NCBI GenBank assembly: GCA_937952975.1
Contig: CALFXX010000073.1
Coordinates: 1 to 64,000 of the forward strand
Direction: 5' to 3'
Source of the DNA: an uncultured Alcaligenaceae bacterium
GTDB taxonomy: Bacteria; Pseudomonadota; Gammaproteobacteria; Burkholderiales; Burkholderiaceae_B
DNA: 64,000 nt
A program made the translations under genes and the position numbers. Positions 51,048 to 59,654 of this stretch are shown in pieces; position 1 is the first letter of the stretch; every line of letters starts with the position of its first letter. The notes under the pieces were generated by a model. The model saw only the letters and a program-made list of their open reading frames with translations. It ran no database searches and was not told where the DNA came from.

Positions 51048-52358
51048 TCAAAGCTTAATCCTTCCCTGCACCGCCCGCACCTTGCGCGGCGCAGCGATCC
51101 AGATCGCGATGCTCGATAGCAAGCAACACGCAAGCGAAAGCGCGAAAGCGACGCGATAGCTGCCTGTTTCGTCGTAAATCACACCCGTCACCCAAGGGCC
51201 CACCGCGCCTCCGGCCATCACGGCGATTGTGACGACCCCGAAGATTGAGCCGAACGCTTTGCCTTGAAAAATCTCCATCACGATGGGCCCCATGAGCGAC
51301 GTCATGCCGTAGCCCAACATACCCTGTGACAGCACCATCACATACAGCAACCACAATGTGGGCGTACCCTCAAGCGCAAGCAAAGCTGCGCACGAAATCG
51401 CTGAACCTAAACAACTTGCGCCCCAGGCCCACTCGCGACCAATTCGATCAGATAATGCGCCCATACCGATTTGACCAAACATACCGACGGTGCTTACAAG
51501 TGCCAGTGCCCAAGCTGACGTTGCGGGGCTAAAGCCAACTTCTACGAGATATTTTGTTTGATGCACTTGCACCGCATACCAAGCAAAGAGCGCGCAAAAA
51601 TAGCCAAAAATGATGCACCAAAACCGCGGGGTTCGCAGCGCCTTTGTAATCGTCCATTCGATGTTGACCCACACAGGGTCGACAACATTTGACACGCTTG
51701 CACTGATTTCGGCCGCAGTCTGAGCGCGCTGCCCGTCAGGCTCAAGCCCCAAATCTTCGGGACGGCGCCAGACAAAAAAACTAAGCGGTACAAGCACAAA
51801 CAATACGACTGCCCCAAGCGCTAAACACGAAGCACGCCAGCCAGCGCGAAGGATAATCTCTTGCAACCAAGGCAAGATTACCAATGCCCCCACCCCTGCG
51901 CCTGAAAACGCGATACCAAGGGCCATGCCGCGACGACGCACAAACCAGTTAGGCAAAAAGGTCGAATGAACACTAAATCCCATGAGATTTGTACCGCCTC
52001 CCACCAAGAACCCTAGCGTGGCATAAAGCTGCCAAGGTTCTTGCATCATGGTGGCAAGTAACAAACCCAGCGCGGTGAAGCAAGCGCCAGCGAGCAACAA
52101 GAAACGAGGCCCGTAGCGGTCCATTACTTGCCCGACGATGGGGCTAATCACCGCTGAAACTAAAAATCCAAACGCAAAAGACCCCGAGGCTAAGCCGCGC
52201 GACCAGTGAAACTCGTCGATCAGGGGTGGGAGTAATAGTGAAAACGACGTACGGGCGCTAATCCCGATCGCGATGGTAATGAAAGCGATACCAATCAACA
52301 CCCAACCGTAGTAGAACGGCAGGCGCGATGCCCAGCGCGCTACCAACGCACTATTCAC
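51048..52358 (-). CDS. MFS transporter
   Basis: This 436-aa major facilitator has about 12 transmembrane helices and the motif A-like loop GQVMDRYGPRFLLLAGA between helices 2 and 3, repeated as GALSDRIGREWAWGASC in the second half. The N-terminus (FYYGWVLIGIAFITIAIGISARTSFSLLLPPLIDEF) is typical of monocarboxylate or oxalate-formate-like MFS members. The start is GTG (52358), overlapping the upstream gene's TGA. Substrate is unknown, with an organic acid plausible from family and context. Confidence 0.88.
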   Translation of the reverse strand: MNSALVARWASRLPFYYGWVLIGIAFITIAIGISARTSFSLLLPPLIDEFHWSRGLASGSFAFGFLVSAVISPIVGQVMDRYGPRFLLLAGACFTALGLLLATMMQEPWQLYATLGFLVGGGTNLMGFSVHSTFLPNWFVRRRGMALGIAFSGAGVGALVILPWLQEIILRAGWRASCLALGAVVLFVLVPLSFFVWRRPEDLGLEPDGQRAQTAAEISASVSNVVDPVWVNIEWTITKALRTPRFWCIIFGYFCALFAWYAVQVHQTKYLVEVGFSPATSAWALALVSTVGMFGQIGMGALSDRIGREWAWGASCLGSAISCAALLALEGTPTLWLLYVMVLSQGMLGYGMTSLMGPIVMEIFQGKAFGSIFGVVTIAVMAGGAVGPWVTGVIYDETGSYRVAFALSLACCLLSSIAIWIAAPRKVRAVQGRIKL

Positions 52359-53017
52359 TTGATTCTTTTGTAAGAACCATCAGCAATCCCAGTTCTGGGC
52401 GAACAGGATATAAAGCCACTTAACTGAACAGCCGTCTCACTCAGCGAGATAATCACATCATCCGTTTGGTCGGTTTTGAAGCCACCTTTAGTTGGGATTA
52501 ACTCTGCTTCAAAGTCACATAAACGACCTTCAGGAAATGGAGCAGGCTGATACGCGTCGGGCATCCAGTTTCCCCAAAACTTGATCTGACTTTTGGCGCC
52601 AATGCTGCTGACCAAAATTGCCAAATCATCCTGGGTAAACTTACCCTTGGCATTTGAATACACCTTTGACTGACCATATTGGCGCAGTTCATTGATACGT
52701 GACTGCACCATTTGCAAGCAGGCATTTGCCGTTGCAGGTGTTGCGACAGTCTTACCTCTTCCATCAAGCATACAGGTGGGATACTCTGCAATAAAACGCC
52801 GTTGTGTGAGCAAGGCAAACCCTTTTAGCGGAAAAGATGCATTCACCTCTTTAAACACGCTACCCATCTGCTCATCTGCGCTATTGAGTTGAGGGTTACT
52901 ACAAATGAACTTTTCTAGGGGTCGCTGTGCTTTTGCACAATCAAAACTTGCGGCAAACGAGTTGTTCATCCCTATGACTAAAATTGCCGACGCGTAAATG
53001 AAGGTACGATTAATCAC
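52355..53017 (-). CDS. Secreted LprI/DUF1311-like protein
   Basis: This 220-aa protein has a signal peptide (FIYASAILVIGMNNSFAAS) and an N-terminal LprI-like region: SFDCAKAQRPLEKFICSNPQLNSADEQMGSVFKEV, with paired cysteines, then ECP-like spacing to further cysteines. LprI/DUF1311 proteins are periplasmic or secreted; some inhibit lysozyme. The C-terminal half (PAPFPEGRLCDFEAELIPTKGGF) is unassigned. It overlaps the MFS gene by 4 nt and probably shares its transcript. The 358-bp gap upstream (53018-53375) shows only a lone TATAAT at 53205-53210. Confidence 0.7.
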   Translation of the reverse strand: MINRTFIYASAILVIGMNNSFAASFDCAKAQRPLEKFICSNPQLNSADEQMGSVFKEVNASFPLKGFALLTQRRFIAEYPTCMLDGRGKTVATPATANACLQMVQSRINELRQYGQSKVYSNAKGKFTQDDLAILVSSIGAKSQIKFWGNWMPDAYQPAPFPEGRLCDFEAELIPTKGGFKTDQTDDVIISLSETAVQLSGFISCSPRTGIADGSYKRIK

Positions 53018-53375
53018 GATTTATTTCCACGATAGGCTAGCTGTTACCGTTCATTCTAGCCGCATTACCTATCACTTTGAATACTATTTTTCTTAACAAT
53101 CACGCCCTCAACAGCCAAGATCGATGATGCGGCTGCCTATCTGGTATTTGGTTTTTTTTCTTTTGTCCCGCATCTTGTCGACTAGGCAAAAGCCATGACG
53201 ACAATATAATCATCACAAGCGAAGATGCATATAAGATTCTATTTTCTACTAATACCCAGTTGGCGTTTTTTCAAAAAACTGCATCCCTGTGAGGCCCTCC
53301 ACAGCTAAATCGGTGTCACACACAAGTAATGTCACCTTTACAACAATTCGCCTACTAAACCTTGGAATATGTTCC

Positions 53376-54014
53376 ATGAATAAACAAACCGTACTGATTG
53401 TTGAAGATCATCCGCTCTATCGCCAAGCGCTCGGCAATCTGATTAAGGTGAGCTTTCCTGACGTAGATTTACAAAGCATATCCGCCGCGGAAGAGGCCTT
53501 GGCTTTAGTGGGGAGAACAAACAAAAAATTATTAGCAGACTGGACGATTCTGCTCGATCTATCATTGCCCGGACTTTCTGGCCTTTCGGCGGTACGCGCC
53601 TTTGCTGAAGCTGCCCCCCGCAGCAACCTAGTAGTCATTTCAGCAACAGACGACAAATTACAAGTTTCAGCCTGTATCGGCTCGGGGGCTGTTGCGTTTA
53701 TCAGTAAATCGACGCCTCCCGACAGGTTGATCGAGTTTCTAGGACGACTTTTACGGAACAAGCTAGCGCATCCTGAACTCGTTTCCAGCGAAGGTAATCA
53801 GAACATCGCCAACTTAAAGCCGATTCGGCTAACCCCTCGTCAGATAGAGGTTCTTTTACTCATTTTTCAAGGAAAATCTAACCGAGATATTGCGCGAGAA
53901 CTCAATATTATTGAGGCCACTGCAAAAGCGCATGTCAGCGCTATCTTTCGCGAGCTTGATGTAGTTAACCGCACCCAAGCATTGTTGGCCGCGCAGAAGT
54001 TAGGATTTAGATAG
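53376..54014 (+). CDS. NarL/FixJ-family response regulator
   Basis: This 212-aa protein has an N-terminal receiver (TVLIVEDHPLYRQALGNLI; phospho-Asp in TILLDLSLPGLSGL near residue 60; Lys in AFISKSTPPDRL near 110) and a C-terminal LuxR HTH (LTPRQIEVLLLIFQGKSNRDIARELNIIEATAKAHVSAIFREL near 150-195). All phosphotransfer residues are present. The ATG at 53376 places the receiver at the normal distance. The convergent histidine kinase next to it is the likely partner. Target genes are not evident. Confidence 0.92.
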   Translation: MNKQTVLIVEDHPLYRQALGNLIKVSFPDVDLQSISAAEEALALVGRTNKKLLADWTILLDLSLPGLSGLSAVRAFAEAAPRSNLVVISATDDKLQVSACIGSGAVAFISKSTPPDRLIEFLGRLLRNKLAHPELVSSEGNQNIANLKPIRLTPRQIEVLLLIFQGKSNRDIARELNIIEATAKAHVSAIFRELDVVNRTQALLAAQKLGFR

Positions 54015-54030
54015 ACAACTAATAATGCAT

Positions 54031-54120
54031 CTAAATGAGTGACAGTTGGCTAGTACCCAAGAGCAAAGCGTCATCCGAAATCGGCTTATAGAGGACGTCT
54101 AAGCCGGCGTCTCGAAGTAA
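54031..54120 (-). pseudogene. Out-of-frame receiver-domain tail
   Basis: Behind and overlapping the kinase gene's end, another minus-strand frame reads LLRDAGLDVLYKPISDDALLLG and continues to a TAG at 54031. This is the hallmark end of a receiver domain (helix, strand, conserved Lys-Pro, then helix 5). It is one frame off from the kinase, and the rest of the receiver is absent, so an ancestral hybrid kinase has probably lost most of its receiver domain. Confidence 0.65.
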
Positions 54121-54943
54121 CTACTTTCATCGGTAATCTGAAATAAAACGTTGAACCAAGACCAGAATGCGTGCTCAACCGAAGCGAACTATCCAACAAG
54201 GTACATAATCTTTTTGCAATGAATAGCCCCAACCCCATTCCAACATTTTTTTCACGTACGAGCGGGCTGCGGATCTGAAAAAATTCTTCAAAAATCCTAG
54301 CTCGCATCTCCACAGGAACACCCCAGCCTGTGTCTACCACTCGAATATCAAGCGAGTCGCCCGCCAAGCGTGCAGCTAAACGGATCCCTCCTTTAGGTGT
54401 GTAGCGAATCGCATTTGTAATCAGATTTCTGAGCAGACGCTCTAATAAATGGATATCTGTCTTGACCTGATACTGATTAAAGTTCTGAGGGACAGACAGC
54501 TCGAACTTCAGATGCTCTTCTTGTGCAATTTTTAAATACTCATATTCCAAATTTTTAAATAACGTATCGATCTCTTGATACTCGTTAGCGATGGTCAGCA
54601 CACTCCCATCGAGTCGTGAAAGATTGACTAAGGCCTCAAACATAGAATTGAGATATTGAACACTGTGCTGCAAACTAGCCAGATTGTCCTCTATGAGGCG
54701 CTGTGTATCCGAGCCATCCGCTTTACGTACGAGCAACTTTTGTAAAGTATTCAAGTTCAAAGTCAGCGCCTGCATCGGTTGACTCAAATCATGGCTTACA
54801 GAGGCTAAAAAACGTGACTTTGCCAAGTTTGCAGCAACCGCCTCATCACGTTTTTGGGTGATCTCAGACAGTAAGCGGTACAGATTTAATTCAAGCTCTT
54901 TATTCACGTTAAAGGCACCCTCGACAAGCCGACTCCGCCCCAT
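54086..54943 (-). CDS. Sensor histidine kinase core, truncated hybrid
   Basis: This 285-aa soluble kinase has a short coiled lead-in (NKELELNLYRLLSEITQKRDEAVAANLAKSRFLASVSHDL), the HisKA phospho-histidine in ASVSHDLSQPMQAL near residue 50, and the HATPase motifs: N box RNLITNAIRYTPKGG near 168, G1 VVDTGWGVP near 205, G2 GMGLGLFIAKRL near 238. It has no sensor or transmembrane domain. The last dozen residues (TSRRRLRRPL) are non-conserved and overlap the displaced receiver tail. The catalytic residues are intact, so it may still phosphorylate the response regulator encoded next to it. Confidence 0.85.
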   Translation of the reverse strand: MGRSRLVEGAFNVNKELELNLYRLLSEITQKRDEAVAANLAKSRFLASVSHDLSQPMQALTLNLNTLQKLLVRKADGSDTQRLIEDNLASLQHSVQYLNSMFEALVNLSRLDGSVLTIANEYQEIDTLFKNLEYEYLKIAQEEHLKFELSVPQNFNQYQVKTDIHLLERLLRNLITNAIRYTPKGGIRLAARLAGDSLDIRVVDTGWGVPVEMRARIFEEFFQIRSPLVREKNVGMGLGLFIAKRLCTLLDSSLRLSTHSGLGSTFYFRLPMKVVTSRRRLRRPL

Positions 54944-55115
54944 ACGAGCAACTTGTCTCAGGTGATAACAGAATCATCACCGCAAGGTCGGCAATTTAAA
55001 TTACGACAGCGTTGATGCGATCGATCTGCTCGTTACGCTACCCAACTATCTTGCTTAGGCAAACGCACATGGGTTCACACACTAAAGCGCCCGCTGTTTT
55101 GTCTTTAAGGTAATA

Positions 55116-55352
55116 TCAAAGTGCGTTATGGCTGCCATCACACAGAACACCATTCTTTGATTGCTTACAGCCACAGAAATAAACCGTTTTGGTTTCAGTC
55201 GCGTCATACTTGGTTGGAGTCAAGCTGCTGCCTAAGTGGCTACCGTCGCAGAAGGGTTGTTTTTTGCTTTGACCACAGGCGCACCAGTAATAGCTTTGCT
55301 CTGCAACAACTTCAACTGCGTATGGTGCTTTCTGAGCGATTTTTGCTTGCAT
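55116..55352 (-). CDS. Double-CDGSH iron-sulphur protein
   Basis: This 78-aa protein contains two CDGSH motifs, CACGQSKKQPFCDGSH near residues 24-39 and CGCKQSKNGVLCDGSH near residues 60-75. Each would bind a [2Fe-2S] cluster with three Cys and one His. It has no transmembrane segment. Tandem CDGSH proteins are widespread in bacteria, with proposed roles in redox sensing and iron or ROS balance. It is a single gene in its own intergenic setting. Confidence 0.93.
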   Translation of the reverse strand: MQAKIAQKAPYAVEVVAEQSYYWCACGQSKKQPFCDGSHLGSSLTPTKYDATETKTVYFCGCKQSKNGVLCDGSHNAL

Positions 55353-55494
55353 AATGAATCCTTGTGAAAGTGAAGTTTTTATCTCTTATGATTACCGGAG
55401 TGGCGGTATGTCAACCGCCTACTGAAGTCACAGCAATCTAATCTCGAGAGTACCTCAATCATACTTGGGTCAATCTCACTATCACAGGGGTCAT

Positions 55495-56106
55495 ATGAGG
55501 TCGATTTTCATTTTTGCGTTGTTATTGCTTGGCTGCCAGACCGCTTATGGCAACCCCTGCAGCCAGCCTATTCAACTTTCAAAGATAGACAACTACATTT
55601 ATTTGCAAGGTCATCTTTGCCCCGGCGATGGCAAAAAATTTATTCAATATATGTCGGACGCCGGAAAAGGCATCTCGTTGATTAGGTTAAATTCTGGCGG
55701 AGGCAACGGTGCGGATGCCGTTGAGATCGGACGCTATCTTCGCGCCAATAAGATGACTACTTGGACCGACGCGCGGCAAGATAAATGTGCCAGCGCCTGC
55801 AATCGGGTCTTTGCTGGAGGGGTGCAGCGCATCTACTCGCATGCCAACTACATACAAACTGGAAAAAATCCAAAACAACAATTTGGCCTTGGATACCATC
55901 ACCCTAATGTTAACGGTGACTTTCGTGCCGCAGAGGATTGGTATCAAAAGGGCATTGTGCCGTATCTAAAAGAAATGCTGCCGACCAAAGCATTTAATTG
56001 GATATATCAAACGGACGTTGGCAATATGACGCCAAGCATGCTTTGGTTAAATGGCGCTCAGGCATTAGATTTGGGCATCTCGACAAGCAACCAAGCGCCA
56101 CGTTAA
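55495..56106 (+). CDS. Periplasmic ClpP/crotonase-fold protein (COG3904-like)
   Basis: This 203-aa exported protein (signal peptide MRSIFIFALLLLGCQTAYG, possibly lipoprotein at LLGC) has a ClpP-like core. Features are RLNSGGGNGADAVEIGRYLRAN near residues 62-84, then DKCASACNRVFAGGVQR with a serine in the position of the ClpP nucleophile (near residue 97-100), and HHPN near 140. Such proteins resemble predicted periplasmic serine peptidases of COG3904. The ATG at 55495 gives a proper signal peptide. Its stop overlaps the convergent glycosyltransferase gene's stop by 4 nt. Confidence 0.7.
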   Translation: MRSIFIFALLLLGCQTAYGNPCSQPIQLSKIDNYIYLQGHLCPGDGKKFIQYMSDAGKGISLIRLNSGGGNGADAVEIGRYLRANKMTTWTDARQDKCASACNRVFAGGVQRIYSHANYIQTGKNPKQQFGLGYHHPNVNGDFRAAEDWYQKGIVPYLKEMLPTKAFNWIYQTDVGNMTPSMLWLNGAQALDLGISTSNQAPR

Positions 56107-57158
56107 TGACTGGCTAAACTTCGATACAGATCAGCGTAGCTCTCGATCATCACATCCAGAGTGTGTGTCGCACGAACGTACGTCAACGCACGCGAGGCCA
56201 TATGAGCCGACTCTTGCGGGTGCGACAGTATCCACAGCAGATGCTGTGCAAAGACCGCGGGATCATGAGCGGGTGCCAAGAGCCCGCGTTGCTCGGCAAG
56301 AGTTTCGCGCAGCCCGCCGACGTCAGAGGCCACCACGGGAATAGATTGAACCATGGCGTCTAAGACGCAGGTTCCTAGAGCCTCGGCACGCGAGGTTAAG
56401 AAAAAAGCCGACAACGTGCCGTACAACTCTTCAGGATTTGGAACAAAGCCCAAAAATAAATATCGATCACTGAGCCCCACTTCAGCCGCATAGTTTTTAG
56501 CGGTGCTCTCGAGCTCGCCCCCTGTACCCCAGTGCAAAAACACGACGTCAGGGCGTATTTTGCACACTTCGGCCGCAACACGAATACTCGTTAAGGGATC
56601 TTTATCCGTCGTAAAAACGGCGGTCGTACCGATCAACGTTTTGCCGGTTAAATCGTATTGGGTGCGCAGCAAATGAATCCGACTCTGGTTACTAACGGTA
56701 GCTGGGACCGCGCTTCTAATGATGGCAGGCTGCAACCCTAACCGAATCGGTTCAGCGGCAGCGGCTTGACTGATTGCAACAATCTTATCCAAGCGCCGCC
56801 ATTTCAAGCGCCTAAGCCAATCTTTAAACCTCGACCCGTAGTCAGTGCGCCGGGTAAAGACCGTCAGCACCGAGCCCAAGCATCGATACGCTGCAAGGGC
56901 GGTCGCACCCCGCGCATTATGTGCGTGCAAGATATCAAAACGCCGTGCGTTGAAAAGCAACCAGATAAACAACGGCACAAAGGCCGCCGCCCAGTGAACC
57001 ATAAAGCCTTCAGCAAGAGCAATTTCGGTTAGCTCTGTGCCAAACGTTGAAAACAACTCAACCGAGACACCGTGATCACTCAACCCACGCATGGTTAGCA
57101 AGGTTTGCGATTCGCCACCTCGCCAACCACTTTCTGTATTGATGTGCAAAACACGCAT
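56103..57158 (-). CDS. Family 4 glycosyltransferase
   Basis: This 351-aa GT-B glycosyltransferase begins MRVLHINTESGWRGGESQTLLTMRGL, with the GGES/GG motif of GT4 near residue 14. The C-terminal nucleotide-binding half has FLGFVPNPEELYGTLSAFFLTSRAEALGTCVLDAMVQSIPVVASDVGGLRETL near 230-285 (E-x7-E). It would add a sugar to a lipid-linked or surface glycan. Donor and acceptor are unknown. No other glycan genes adjoin it. The 151-bp AT-rich spacer 57159-57309 upstream holds no recognisable gene. Confidence 0.88.
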   Translation of the reverse strand: MRVLHINTESGWRGGESQTLLTMRGLSDHGVSVELFSTFGTELTEIALAEGFMVHWAAAFVPLFIWLLFNARRFDILHAHNARGATALAAYRCLGSVLTVFTRRTDYGSRFKDWLRRLKWRRLDKIVAISQAAAAEPIRLGLQPAIIRSAVPATVSNQSRIHLLRTQYDLTGKTLIGTTAVFTTDKDPLTSIRVAAEVCKIRPDVVFLHWGTGGELESTAKNYAAEVGLSDRYLFLGFVPNPEELYGTLSAFFLTSRAEALGTCVLDAMVQSIPVVASDVGGLRETLAEQRGLLAPAHDPAVFAQHLLWILSHPQESAHMASRALTYVRATHTLDVMIESYADLYRSLASH

Positions 57159-57351
57159 TAATTGTGCACCTGATCATCAAAAATAATTGCCAAAATTATA
57201 GGCTTATTATTTGATGAACCAAGATTTATTTAGAATAATTTAGGATTATTTGCCGTAAATATTAGACGTCAAAACTTTTTTAGATTTTAAGCTGACCGGT
57301 CTTCAAGGTGTGCGAAACTTACCGAATAGTAATAAAAAGCAGAGCAGACAA

Positions 57352-58398
57352 ATGAACTTAAAAAAATTAATCGTGATCAGTACGTACGCCTTACTTCCCT
57401 TTGGTTGCGCCATGGCGCAAACGCTCGCCCCACGCGAGGTCCCTGCCAGAGCCATCCCGGTGCCTGACACGGTCAGCCCCGAAATGAAAAAGCAAATTGC
57501 TGCACCGTTCACCGCGACCTGGAATGTCATCCCCACCACAGCAGAAGGGTGGCGCGAACAGGTTGCGGCAGGGGCGCAAGCGAGTGAAAAAGCCATACCC
57601 GCTTTGCTAGACAAGCTTCAAGTCAAGGTCGAGCCAACAGTCGTCGATGGCGTAAAGGCCTTCATCGTCACGCCTGCCGTCATCTCGCCTCAACATAAAA
57701 ACAGGCTCCTCGTTCATGTACACGGAGGATGCTTTGTGAGCTCTCCGGGCTTATCGGGTACGGTTGAAGCGATCTATATGGCAGGCCTTGAACACATTAA
57801 AGTGATCTCGGTCGATTACCGTATGCCGCCAGATCACCCCTACCCTGCAGCGCTCGACGACGCCATGAAAGTCTGGACAGCAATGGCAAAACAGCATGAC
57901 CCTAAAAAGATGGCAATTTTCGGCTCTTCTGCTGGCGGTAACTTAACCTTAGCGATGGTACTACGCGCAAAGCGCGACAACTTACCGTTACCCGCTGCGA
58001 TTGCACCTGGCACACCAATGTCAGACTTAACGGGGGCAGGTGACACATTTCAAACAAATGCCATGCTAGACAACGTACTCGTCGCGTACGGAGTCAGTTG
58101 CGACAAACGTGCCGCGCTTTACACCAACGGGCACGATCTGAAAGATCCAATGCTCTCGCCGGTGTATGGTGATTTTTCGGGCTTTCCTCCAACGATTTTG
58201 ACGTCGGGCACCCGTGATCTTTTATTAAGCAACACGGTACGCGTTCACAGAAAGCTGCGCAACGCGGGCGTACCCTCGGCACTTCAGGTGTTTGAAGGTC
58301 AGTCGCATGCTCAGTATTACCGCGACATCAACGCACCCGAAACCAAAGAGGCGTTTGGCGAAATTGGTCAGTTTTTTAATCAGTATCTCGCGCAATAG
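57352..58398 (+). CDS. Secreted HSL-type alpha/beta hydrolase (esterase/lipase)
   Basis: This 348-aa hydrolase has a signal peptide (LKKLIVISTYALLPFGCAMAQ) and the hormone-sensitive-lipase pattern: the oxyanion motif HVHGGCF near residue 126, the nucleophile elbow GSSAGGN near residue 204, the catalytic Asp in TSGTRDLLL near 290, and His in EGQSHAQYY near 320. The ATG at 57352 gives the signal peptide directly. It likely cleaves short-chain esters in the periplasm. It sits 1 bp before a second hydrolase gene, so they probably form an operon. Confidence 0.9.
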   Translation: MNLKKLIVISTYALLPFGCAMAQTLAPREVPARAIPVPDTVSPEMKKQIAAPFTATWNVIPTTAEGWREQVAAGAQASEKAIPALLDKLQVKVEPTVVDGVKAFIVTPAVISPQHKNRLLVHVHGGCFVSSPGLSGTVEAIYMAGLEHIKVISVDYRMPPDHPYPAALDDAMKVWTAMAKQHDPKKMAIFGSSAGGNLTLAMVLRAKRDNLPLPAAIAPGTPMSDLTGAGDTFQTNAMLDNVLVAYGVSCDKRAALYTNGHDLKDPMLSPVYGDFSGFPPTILTSGTRDLLLSNTVRVHRKLRNAGVPSALQVFEGQSHAQYYRDINAPETKEAFGEIGQFFNQYLAQ

Positions 58399-58399
58399 C

Positions 58400-59353
58400 G
58401 TGGTGCTGCTGCGTTTCGGTGAAGTCAGGCACCTTTGGCTGATGGCCTTGCTCTTGCTAGTGGGATGCGCAGGCATCCCCCTCACGGCCGCTGACGTCGA
58501 TTATTTTCAACCTCCCATCGTTGCAACCGTGGCGCCCGAGCGGCCGATCACAAAATACAGCCTCACCAACAATACAGTCAAAGTGAAATTGGCGCCGATG
58601 CGCCCGATCATTCCAACCTATAACAATAAAGGCAATTTGCTAGCGAGCTGGACCCCGCATCCGCAAGGGGTCGCAAACAGACCGACCATTGTCATTGTTC
58701 ATGGCGGACACGGCCTAGTACCTGGCGACTTTGCGACGGCTGTTTGGGCGCGAGATGAGCTAGGCGCCAACACACTCGTATTGGATAGCTTTTGGAGCAG
58801 AGGCCAAAACGAAAACTGGGTGACCTACACTCGGCTTGGCGCCAATGCCAGAACCTTAGACGCGATTGCAGCAGGCAAATGGCTATTGAGTCAGGGTGTA
58901 GACCCCAAACAATTATTTTTGATGGGTGGCAGTCAAGGCGGTTGGACCGTGCTGCGCGCCTTCACCAACGAACCCTTCATCGAAGAGCAAGCCCGCGGGT
59001 TGTATCGCGCAGGTTTTAGCCTTTATCCCGTCTGTAACAGCAAAGGCTGGCGCGATGATCCAGCGCTTGGCCCTTACTGGGGCCCTGTACTAGTTTTTAC
59101 GGGGGGTAAAGATACTGCAACACCCCCCGAACGCTGCCCAACCCGCGTCTTTAAAGATGCAACGGCCTGGACACACTACCCAGACGCCACACACGGTTGG
59201 GATACGTCAAACCGCGGCGCACATACGCCGTCTGTTGACGGCGAATGTGGTAAGGCGCTCAATGTCTTTAATCACTTCGCGGTCTGCCGTTCAGACGCCG
59301 CAACCAATGACATGCACGCAAAAATTAAAGCCTTTATCGCTCAACTAGAGTAA
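58400..59353 (+). CDS. Dienelactone-hydrolase-like lipoprotein
   Basis: This protein of about 317 aa has a lipoprotein signal (LWLMALLLLVGCAG) and an alpha/beta-hydrolase core: TIVIVHGGHGL, LGANTLVLDSFWSRG, the nucleophile elbow MGGSQGGWTVL near residue 180, FTGGKDTATPPERC near 240, and YPDATHGWDTSNRG near 260 with the catalytic His. The start is probably GTG at 58400 immediately after the previous stop; ATG 58442 is an alternative that leaves a short signal. The Ser-Asp-His layout is that of DLH-type enzymes. Substrate is unknown. Confidence 0.82.
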   Translation: MVLLRFGEVRHLWLMALLLLVGCAGIPLTAADVDYFQPPIVATVAPERPITKYSLTNNTVKVKLAPMRPIIPTYNNKGNLLASWTPHPQGVANRPTIVIVHGGHGLVPGDFATAVWARDELGANTLVLDSFWSRGQNENWVTYTRLGANARTLDAIAAGKWLLSQGVDPKQLFLMGGSQGGWTVLRAFTNEPFIEEQARGLYRAGFSLYPVCNSKGWRDDPALGPYWGPVLVFTGGKDTATPPERCPTRVFKDATAWTHYPDATHGWDTSNRGAHTPSVDGECGKALNVFNHFAVCRSDAATNDMHAKIKAFIAQLE

Positions 59354-59381
59354 GCCGAACGGGATGAGGCTAAGCTGCAGG

Positions 59382-59582
59382 CTACTTTGATCTGATATAC
59401 AGCGCGCCGTTATCGCCATATCCGTCGATGCCCGCGCATTTGTTACCGTACGAATCGCAAATCACCACCCTAGCCGGACGATTTTGCGCATGCGCATCGG
59501 TGATGATTTTTTCGCCCGCAATGACCACCAAGGCCAACGCAATCACCGTAAGAATCACTTTCGTATACATATCAGGTTTCAT
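59382..59582 (-). CDS. Small exported hypothetical protein
   Basis: This 66-aa protein has an N-terminal hydrophobic segment (MYTKVILTVIALALVVIAGE), likely a signal peptide or anchor ending near DAHAQ. A short mature part contains two cysteines (VVICDSYGNKCAGIDGYGDNGALYIRSK). Small proteins of this shape occur widely in proteobacteria without known function. An upstream in-frame ATG at 59618 has no better support. It is on the opposite strand to the hydrolases and 72 bp downstream of the Bug receptor gene's stop. Confidence 0.6.
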   Translation of the reverse strand: MKPDMYTKVILTVIALALVVIAGEKIITDAHAQNRPARVVICDSYGNKCAGIDGYGDNGALYIRSK

Positions 59583-59654
59583 AGTTTCTCTCTGTTTCTC
59601 TCTGCTCAGGGTCAGCACTTTTCAAGCGAGTGCTCAAGACATTGGCATCGGTTG

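Noticed and set aside
50886..51119. 78-codon frame between the SnoaL-like and MFS genes
   Set aside because: It overlaps the conserved 3' end of the MFS gene, has an unusual Thr/Gln-rich composition and no recognisable motif.
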